The notes under the pieces: generated by a model
Told to the model about the DNA's origin: nothing
The model's database searches: none
What the model saw: only the letters and a program-made list of their open reading frames with translations
In this document: positions 56,761 to 64,000 of the stretch, piece by piece
How positions within the stretch are numbered: position 1 is the stretch's first letter
How the letters are laid out: the number at the start of each line of letters is the position of its first letter
From: Cavia porcellus
Lineage: Eukaryota > Chordata > Mammalia > Rodentia > Caviidae
Length of the DNA: 64,000 bases
Assembly (NCBI RefSeq): GCF_034190915.1
Contig: NW_026947484.1
Span: forward strand, 76,711,482-76,775,481
Direction of reading: 5' to 3'
Program-made: the position numbers and the translations under genes

Positions 56761-58134
56761 ATAACAGTAAGTGGAGGGGTTGAGGAAAGGAAAAATTTGT
56801 GAAGAATGAAATGTGGAAAGGAAAGAAAAGTCAGGTGAGAATGAGGAGGTGAGAAAAGTGAGATAAAAATCTTATTAAAAGATAAAAAAGCAAATAAAAT
56901 TAGGTTGAAGTCATAGAAAAATAAACATTAAAAAGAAAAACACTCAAACAGCAAATTTAAAAGAAAAGGCAAGAAAACAAAAAGTGGGTTCAGAAAATTG
57001 CTCTATGTGGAGGTTTTTAAATTGGTAGTTTTCTTTCAAAGACCTGTAGTATAGGAATTCACTAAATTTTAGGAAAAAATAATAAATCATAACGAGGCCT
57101 CTTGTGTTTCCGGACTCACTCACTGCTCTGTGAATGCCGAGTCCTGCCCTGCCTCTCCCGAGGGCTCTGCTTACTCCAGAGGCTGTTAGTATTTGTCCCC
57201 TGTGGGCACACAAAGCCACTGCCCTGGACTAGCTTTGTGGCCTGTGGGCTTGTGGGGCGCCCCACTTTCTCTGGAGGCCTCTCTGTCTACATACCAAAGG
57301 ATGTGGCAAATAGAGGTACACCCAACCACACTTGCAGATGGGGAAAGCAAAGTAGGCAGGCAGTCCACTGGACTCAGTTCCCACAGCTTCAGACCCAGGC
57401 CCATGCAGAAGACCACACTTGACCAGCCTGGCCTCTCACCACAGAGGGCAGAACACACTGTGCCTCCACAGCCTGACTGTGCTGCCACTTAACCCTCTTA
57501 GGGGCTGGGACTAGCCCTCCACCTCGGTGCAGCTGTCCATTGGTGCCATCTCCTACTCAGTTACCATGTTAGGGAAACCGCAGAGACTCTGAAGTGTGGT
57601 TGTTCTATGACTTCTGATTTCTTAAGTAGCTCAGGCTTAAATAATAAACCTCTTCTCAGAATGGCTCCTGATTATGTCACTCTTAAAGTGGTGGGCACTG
57701 AGCGGCTTTCTTCTTCAAAGCTAGCTTATCAAGCAGAAGTCACTTTGAAGTAAAACTCAGCCTTCAGGAACCATGGGTTTTTCCTGAGGCTGGTGCCTCC
57801 GTTACGTCTCCCAACTTCCCTTGTAATTATGAAGACAGGTCCCCCTGCCTGGGATCCAGAGTGTTTTGTTCTGTTCTCTGCACTTTGTTCAGTTTCTCCA
57901 TGAGTTTAGCTTTCCTGTCAGCTGTTTCTTTGATTCTTAGAGCTCTTACCCTTTTCTTTTTGCTCAGTCATTATTATGCAGGTGTCTTGATTTTAGGTCC
58001 GGAAGAGGCTGTGATTTGCTGCTGGCTTCTGCACTACCATCTTAATCGCTCCTCTTTTAGGTTCCCATATAAAATAAACAAACATGCAACAGGGGACTGT
58101 TGTAAGCCAGGATCAATCCCTGAACAGAACACAG

Positions 58135-58365
58135 ATTAAGAAACGTGCCATAGGTGATTGTAGTTAGCAGTAATTCATTGTATATTTTAAAAGAGCTAGA
58201 GAAAAGGATTTTATATGTTCTTTCCAAAAAAGAAGTATCTGATGTGATGAATATGAAGGTTATTCTGATTTGATTATTACACATCATGTACATGTATCAG
58301 GATGCCACACTGTAACCCAATAATTGTGTGCAGTTTGATGTGTCAGTTAAAAATAAGAGAAGTGG
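58135..58365 (+). mobile_element. L1 3'-UTR fragment
   Basis: GTAATTCATTGTATATTTTA, AAGTATCTGATGTGATGAAT, TCATGTACATGTATCAGGAT, CCACACTGTAACCCAATAAT follow a sense L1 3' UTR. Opposite orientation to the L1 ending at 58060. Confidence 0.65.
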
Positions 58366-58647
58366 GTCTTTGGTGAAAGGCAGCTGCTGTCACTTAGCAG
58401 AAAGGGGCCCCTTGTGGACATTCCTGGTATGGTCCTCCAGCACCTCAAACAGCTGAAAGCTTGAAGGCCCAAACTGGGCACCTAAGATTACCACTGCTTT
58501 TGACTGCTTGTCTGCTCCCATGTTCTCAGATGGCTAACCACAGTGTGACCAGGCCTTTTTAAACAGTGATTCATTTTTTTTTTAAAAGCAGGACTCAGCA
58601 CCAGAAACCACCTGTTAACTAAAAGAATGGTCAAAGAAGAGACCTGA

Positions 58648-58735
58648 GGGGCTGGGAATTTAGCTCGGCAGTATAAGCACACCTGCCTGCCAACTGCAAG
58701 GTCATGAGTTTGATCCCTGGTAACAACAACAAAAA
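58648..58735 (+). mobile_element. ID SINE
   Basis: GGGGCTGGGAATTTAGCTCG, GGTCATGAGTTTGATCCCTG, tail of CAACAACAAAAA. Confidence 0.9.
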
Positions 58736-59194
58736 GTGACTTGATTATGGGCTGTGTGGAGGTGACTGTAGCCCTTTCTGCAGCTTTATTCTGCTTGTCC
58801 CAAAGCAGAGTGGGAAGTGACATGAAGCCAAAGCTTAAATGTGACTTCCACTTCCAAGGATACAGTTGTAATTAACCACTGCTATTTTTAAAACATTTTT
58901 AATTAAAAAAAATGGAGGTATGAATGAGGGAGTGGAACACAAAATCTACGTTGGCTTTTAAGACAAAGTAGGAGAGCTCAGAACAGTGTGTGTGCAGCCC
59001 TCAGGGCAATGAGCTCCATTGCTGGGTTCCTTGGGTCCATGCGAATCTGGTTCCCTCAGTTCCTGGAGAGGAAGTGGAAGTGACTTGCCTGAGGGACTGG
59101 ACCTGAGCCTTCTCACTTGGCCAGTTGTGCTCTCTCTACAGTCTTGTAAGGCTGCCTCTCCATCCATGGCCCACATTCTTGACAGTAGCCTGGA

Positions 59195-59300
59195 TTCTAC
59201 TTTTTATTGATATGTACCCAGGGTAGTCTCCAACTCTTGAATGCAAGTGCACCTCCTCCATCAGCCTTTGGAGCATGCCGCTGTGCCTGCTCATAAGGCT
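59195..59300 (-). mobile_element. B1 fragment (old)
   Basis: TACCCAGGGTAGTCTCCAACTC, CACCTCCTCCATCAGCCTTTGG, GCCGCTGTGCCTGCT. Confidence 0.6.
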
Positions 59301-59354
59301 CCCTTTGAAAGCACATAGGATTTCCTTGGACTAGTATTAATAATTTGGTTTCTT

Positions 59355-59517
59355 TCTCTTTTTTTTTTTTTGTCTTTTTGAAACAGGGTCTTGGTATGCA
59401 GTTCAGGCTGGCCTTGAGCTTACTTTGCAGCCTAGGCTGGTCTCGAATTTGCAATGATCCTCCTGCCTCAGCCTCCTCAGTCCTGAGATTACAGGCCTGA
59501 GCCACCACGGCTGGCTC
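59355..59517 (-). mobile_element. B1 SINE with perfect target-site duplication
   Basis: TTTTTGAAACAGGGTCTTGG, GTTCAGGCTGGCCTTGAGCT, CCTAGGCTGGTCTCGAATTT, CACCACGGCTGGCT. Perfect 15-bp duplications ATAATTTGGTTTCTT at 59340-59354 and 59518-59532. Confidence 0.96.
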
Positions 59518-60049
59518 ATAATTTGGTTTCTTACAGAGTAGTACAGAGACATTAATTTCTCTTGATGACTGAAGGATTTCTTTCATACACGTCCCATTGC
59601 TATGGTGCGGTGTATGTGTATCTGATCACTTTTATAAACTCAGTGATTCTAATAATTTTAAATTTGCAGTTTCTAGATAGCAGTCATTTCATCGAAGCAC
59701 GTCGATCCTGACAGTTTTCTTCCTGCAACTGGATCCTGTTCTAATGTGTGTTCTCAGAGGATTATGCAGCTTAGATAACAGGAGTGGGCAGGCATGTCAC
59801 TGTCTTGTGGCTCTTTTGTCTGGAGCCAAAGTTAGGGGACAAGGGTGGTGGACATTTCAGACACAAGTCCAAACAGATGGTATGAGGTGGGGCTGAGGAA
59901 TACATTATAACTGTGGCAGGTTTGGGAGGGACATTTTTGCAGAGTATTTTGTTTAAAAACATCTGAATCCAGAAGAAAGTTGAATTGGTCTCTGAAAACC
60001 TGAACACTGGAAAATAAGCAACTCTTGCTTTAGGCCCAGGTAGAATAAA

Positions 60050-60370
60050 GAGTTAAGCTTAGCTGAGGCAGTCCAGTTACCATCCCAGGAAATCCAGGCA
60101 GCATGGAGCGCAGGCAGACCTGAGTAATTCCTGGTCTGTCCTCGGAGTTCATTTCCATTGTTATGCAGATTCACTTTGATGGCCACAGTTGGAAACTCCT
60201 GTGAAGAGTTCAGTTGTGTGGAGGCTGCTGTACTGCAGCCACCGTGCCACAGTTGAATTGGAAACGGAAAGAAGTATCTATCACCAGGTGGCTTCTGCCG
60301 TTTTGTTACATTTCCTGTGCTCTGACACTGTGACACCAGGTTAATAAATAGTACGGTCATTTGGGAATTC
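60050..60370. promoter_or_regulatory. Candidate enhancer with SOX-OCT composite motif
   Basis: Non-repetitive block. CATTGTTATGCAGAT at 60156-60170 differs by one base from the SOX2-OCT4 composite consensus CATTGTTATGCAAAT. Also present are a CAGGTG E-box (about 60285) and a GATA-type TATCTATC (about 60275). No coding features. Whether it is bound by anything is unknown. Confidence 0.35.
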
Positions 60371-60487
60371 TGTAATGTGCTACCAGATAAGATAATTAAA
60401 CACAGTTTTGGAAAACTTTCAGGTTTGGATGGCCAGAATCATAGCTATTTATATTTTTTTCACCCTGTCTTCTCCTTTCTTTCCTTC

Positions 60488-60570
60488 CATTCATGGTGCC
60501 CAGGACTGAACTCAGCCTTGAGCATGCCAGGGAAGCTGTGTGTGTCTCTGAGCTCTATGTTTAATTTTTT
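60488..60570 (-). mobile_element. ID SINE (old)
   Basis: CATGGTGCCCAGGACTGAAC, CCTTGAGCATGCCAGGGAAG. The distal part is poorly conserved. Confidence 0.5.
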
Positions 60571-61466
60571 CTCCCTCATAAATAATTTGAATATAGTATG
60601 AAGTTAGTTGTTTTTCAGAATGTTTAAGTACATGGATGAGTGAATTGCAAATTTCTTGGGAGTCAACATTTCTATGGTCTGTTAAGTGAAAATATAGTCT
60701 CATTATTTGAATAAAGATAGGAATGAAAGGAATGCATAAGAGACAGGTTTGCCCTGCTTCTTTTTTTTAATACTATAGAAGTATGAGAGGCAAATAAGAA
60801 CAGGGTTAAAAAAAACTTTCCACTGTACTACAGAATGTGAATATTTAAAAAATCCTTATTGTTGTCATTGGTCATTCTTAACCTAGTGCTGGCTCTGGGC
60901 CTGGCACTATGCTAGGGCTTAGGAGGGTACAGGCACATGATGGAGAGCACGAGAGAGGAGAACCAAGACAACCCAGACAGTTGTGTGCATCGTGTGACAG
61001 AGTCTGGAACTTTCCTGAGGAAAGCACTGGTCCCTTATGGAAAAATGGGCTCTGTAGTGGCAAGAGTACTGAGACAAGGTGGGGAGGTGGTTTATCACTG
61101 CTGTCGTTTAGAATTGTCAGTCATGATGACAGAGAAAAACAGATTGACTTTTGGTGGGTTTTATTATTTTAAAATCCTCTAGCGATGCACACCTTTTATT
61201 CCTTACACCTAGATGAGGCACTTTCAGTGCTCCCTCCCTGTGTATGTAGCATGGCCCTTTGGACAGCACCCTTGAGACCCTCAGCTCCCAGAGGAGAATT
61301 TATGAGGAGCTGGAGGGTAGGGGGAAGGAGAAAGGTATGTGTTAACTTCTCATTTTATTTTTTACACTTTTTTTTTCAATTTCCAGTTTTGATCAGTCTA
61401 TACTGGGACTATGTGATCAGAATGTTAGTGTAAAATCAAAAATGTAAGAACTGGAACTTCTGCCTT

Positions 61467-61470
<4 letters not shown>

Positions 61471-61502
<32 letters not shown>
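61471..61502. repeat. (GT)n microsatellite
   Basis: 16 uninterrupted GT units. Confidence 0.97.
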
Positions 61503-61504
<2 letters not shown>

Positions 61505-63639
61505 ATGTATTAATAGTGGCAGTATAGGATTTTGATTTGCTTTTTCAAATTTTTAAATTCGAAAAGTAACAAAATATCAGAACAAATTTTTCTTTCAAAT
61601 ATCAAACAAAATGCATATGTACTTGAAATAATTTTTGAATTATATAATGAGAAGGGAATTTTTGTTTGAGTTATTTAGTAGCCAGTTAAGAAGAGGCATC
61701 TTTGGAGGTGACTGCCCACAAGGTGAAGGGGAAAGAGCAAGCCAGGGGTGCTGGGCAGCTGGCTGGTGCAGGGCCCTCTCGCTCAGCATGCCCTAGGTGG
61801 GTTATCAGCCTCTGTGCCCGTGAGGACAAAAGTGCAGGGAGCTGAATCACTAGCCAGTCTTAGGAGCTGGCAGGGGGAGCTGGAGACTGAGCTAGCACTT
61901 GCCTGACTGCAGGGACAGCTTCCTGCTGTGCTGCCTCTGCCTTTCCTTCCTTGTAGGGGAGTGCTTTGCTTGTCATCTTTGTAGGAAGCCTGAAAACTGG
62001 AGGGTCACTAAGCATGGGGACTCTGTCTTCTCATACATGCGTGTGTGTGACACACACACACACACTTCTGGGTACTCTACCGAAACATTTGATAGTTCTT
62101 GTGTTGACTACATTGAGGTGGCTTCATTTTATGATTCTTTTGGAGTAGGAGGGGTATTATGCTGCCCACGTATTGGGTGTGCCCACCAGTGGTCATCAGT
62201 CTGCACTGGAATCTTTAATCAGCTTGGGGAAGGACATGAGATATGCATGCTTCCATGTGAGAGGTGGCCCCAGACAGGCTCCCCTTGCCCTCCAGACAGT
62301 CAGTCATGCTCAGTACTCATAAGACACCCATCACACTGCTGATTTATGCTAAAAGTATCCTAATGTTTCTGACAGCTCATGTGTGACATGAATAGAATCC
62401 ATATTTCTTAGAGCAGCTAATCCAAGTGGCTTATTTCCCGATACTGCTGATAGGGCCATCTCTCTTGGTGTCTCAGCAGCGGAGATTCTGATGGTAAGAT
62501 ATTGTTTCTGGGTCACTAGTTTTGTCTAAAACAGTAGGTTGGAACAGAGTAGCAAAGGTTAATTAAGTTTGTCCATCAAGGTGGGCACAGATATGAATGC
62601 CTCTGATGCATTCAGTTCTAAAATAAAAGTTCCTATGGTTATGGACTCCTCATTTTAAGACCCCCCCCAATTTCTTCCTTGTCCTGAAAGTTGAAAAAAC
62701 ATGCAGACTTGTTAAAAGCCAAAGGCACTGAGTAGTTCTTTATAATGAACAGATATCTTCATTCAAATTAGTAAAGTGATTTAGCTTACTAAAGGGACTT
62801 CTAGGTGACTTGTTTTGAATTTTGCCTTCTCCATAAGATGCGTTTGGGAATAAAATCAAGTTATTTGATCTTTCTGAGCAGTTTCTCCCTATTTTGATAA
62901 TATGGTAATGAACTCAGTGACTACTAGGACAAGTGTCTACCTCTCTCAATAAATGCTTATTTTCTTCTTCTGAAATTTCTTTACTTCTGTATTTAATAAA
63001 CTAGTTTCTCAGGAAAATTAAGAATGTAACTACTCTAAGCTTGTTTCACTTATTTTAGGAATTTCTATATAATATATTCAGAGATTTGACACGTGGGGGA
63101 GAGTTCCATGTCAGAACAATAACCAGATTTTTAAACTATAGCACTGTTTCCTGTAGATTTCTTTGTAAATGATACTTGCATTTATGTTTGGCTGTCATGA
63201 GTTCAGCTGAGAAGTCAGGGTCTGAATTTGGGATTGTGACTCAAACAATGTAAGTTTCTGACCCGGGAACTGGAAGATTCTACATAGACTAAAGTTGAAG
63301 AAAGCCCTGAGCTAGTTACAGCCCAAGACCATTTTAGACTGGTTGGCTTGCAGTCTCTCTTTTATGAAGCCCTGAAATGCACCAAGGTCTTTCACATTTC
63401 AAGAAAAGAAAACATTTAAATAATTTGGCGGTTTCTCACTAGGTACTTATTTTTAATGGTAGGCACTTTCCTCTACCTGATTCAGACATCATTGTTTCTC
63501 AGACATTTGGTTAGACTGAGACCCATCTAAGAAACTCTTCCAATTTGTATTTCCTTGCACATACACATGTGAAATGCACAGTCCTGGGAAACAGGCCCTG
63601 CCCATCACATGAGCACGCAGTGAATCCTCATGTTTTCTG

Positions 63640-63894
63640 TTTTCTTCTATGGCACGTCCTGCCATTCTTTTCCATACTTATATTGATGCATATTGATTGT
63701 ACAGGCTCATGGATTTCATTTGGGCAGATTCATGTATATGGATAATACACACAGATCACTTTTATGCCTGTCAACGCCCTTTCCTTTACTTCCCTTCCCT
63801 CTTGTTTTCTCTGATATGTTCTCCTTTTATTTTCATGTCATCTGTCTCCTTTTTTGTTTGTTTTGGAGTCCACATGTGAAAGAAAGCATTGTAT
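63640..63894 (-). mobile_element. L1 3'-UTR fragment
   Basis: ATTGATGCATATTGATTGTA, GGCTCATGGATTTCATTTGG, then a pyrimidine-rich run (63776-63855), the style of an antisense rodent L1 3' UTR. Confidence 0.5.
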
Positions 63895-64000
63895 TGATTT
63901 TCAGTGAGTCAGGGTACGGCTGCATTAACCAGACTTGTCTCCAACTCCTGGATTCAGGTGATCCTCCTGCCTCATCCTCCAAAGTGCAGGGATACAGGTG
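63895..64000 (-). mobile_element. B1 SINE, cut by window end
   Basis: AACCAGACTTGTCTCCAACTC, GATCCTCCTGCCTCATCCTC, AAGTGCAGGGATACAGGTG. Confidence 0.8.

Larger units (their letters stand above)
54400..58060 (-). mobile_element. 5' half of an L1 (part of ORF2, ORF1 and 5' UTR), decayed
   Basis: Read on the minus strand from about 58060: a 5'-UTR-like start (on + CTGCACTACCATCTTAATCG), a GC-richer 5' UTR (about 57090-58050), A-rich tandem units (56400-56960), an ORF1-like stretch (about 55900-56380), then ORF2 up to the reverse transcriptase start. At 54421-54479 the minus strand encodes DQAGFIP...GWFNT, matching the L1 RT motif. A B1 (54500-54655) is inserted. Frames are broken throughout, so it cannot move. 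Confidence 0.7.
48484..64000 (+). other. DMRT1: DMRT1 intron 3 (5' part; continues past window)
   Basis: At least 15.5 kb of intron; no downstream DMRT1 exon was recognised. About 54000-58360 is LINE-1 derived. Largely non-repetitive stretches are 48490-49570, 49780-50680, 50890-51490, 52510-53990, 58740-59190, 59540-60480, 60720-61470 and 61510-63640. Of these, 53390-53720 and 60050-60370 look most like conserved regulatory DNA (balanced composition, several CpGs, dense motif-like words). Confidence 0.8.

Noticed and set aside
48484..64000. Search for the remaining DMRT1 coding exons (expected to begin MKNMEN and to contain a Tyr/Pro-rich stretch).
   Set aside because: No such sequence with splice sites was seen; mammalian intron 3 is long, so they most likely lie beyond the window.

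Overview
This is nuclear DNA from a mammal, almost certainly a rodent. The evidence is split coding sequence with consensus splice sites, many tRNA-derived ID SINEs with A- and B-box-like blocks, 7SL-derived B1 SINEs, and old mammalian repeats (L1M, L2, MIR, MaLR LTRs, Tigger and hAT remnants). I recognised no murid-specific families such as B2, so a non-murid rodent is more likely, but I cannot name the species. There are no bacterial features, CRISPR arrays or operons.

The only protein-coding gene I can support is the 5' half of DMRT1, on the + strand. Exon 1 (10990-11325), exon 2 (14472-14655) and exon 3 (48200-48483) join in frame to give 268 residues: an N-terminal Gly/Ala/Ser linker, the complete DM DNA-binding domain and the Ser/Pro/Tyr-rich middle. 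The C-terminal exons (about the last 100 residues of the mammalian protein) were not found and should lie beyond position 64000. DMRT1 is the gonadal transcription factor of male sex determination and germ-cell maintenance.

Layout: 1-10500 is upstream DNA rich in repeats, with an orphan CpG-rich element at about 3140-3520. The gene's own CpG island covers about 10540-11900 (promoter, exon 1, start of intron 1). Intron 1 is 3.1 kb. Intron 2 is 33.5 kb and holds most of the transposon record. Intron 3 runs at least 15.5 kb to the window end and contains the 5' half of an L1 on the opposite strand, plus non-repetitive stretches that are candidate enhancers.

I found no clearly new gene system. 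The best leads are regulatory or structural: the orphan CpG element with PBX-MEIS, E-box and CTCF-like motifs; a near-perfect SOX-OCT composite motif in intron 3; a 39-bp perfect direct repeat joined to a 10-bp palindrome; a 5'-truncated retrocopy with 16-bp target-site duplications; a roughly 145-bp tandem repeat split by a SINE; and a recurrent B1-then-ID composite SINE. Repeat families were assigned by eye and edges are approximate unless a target-site duplication is given.
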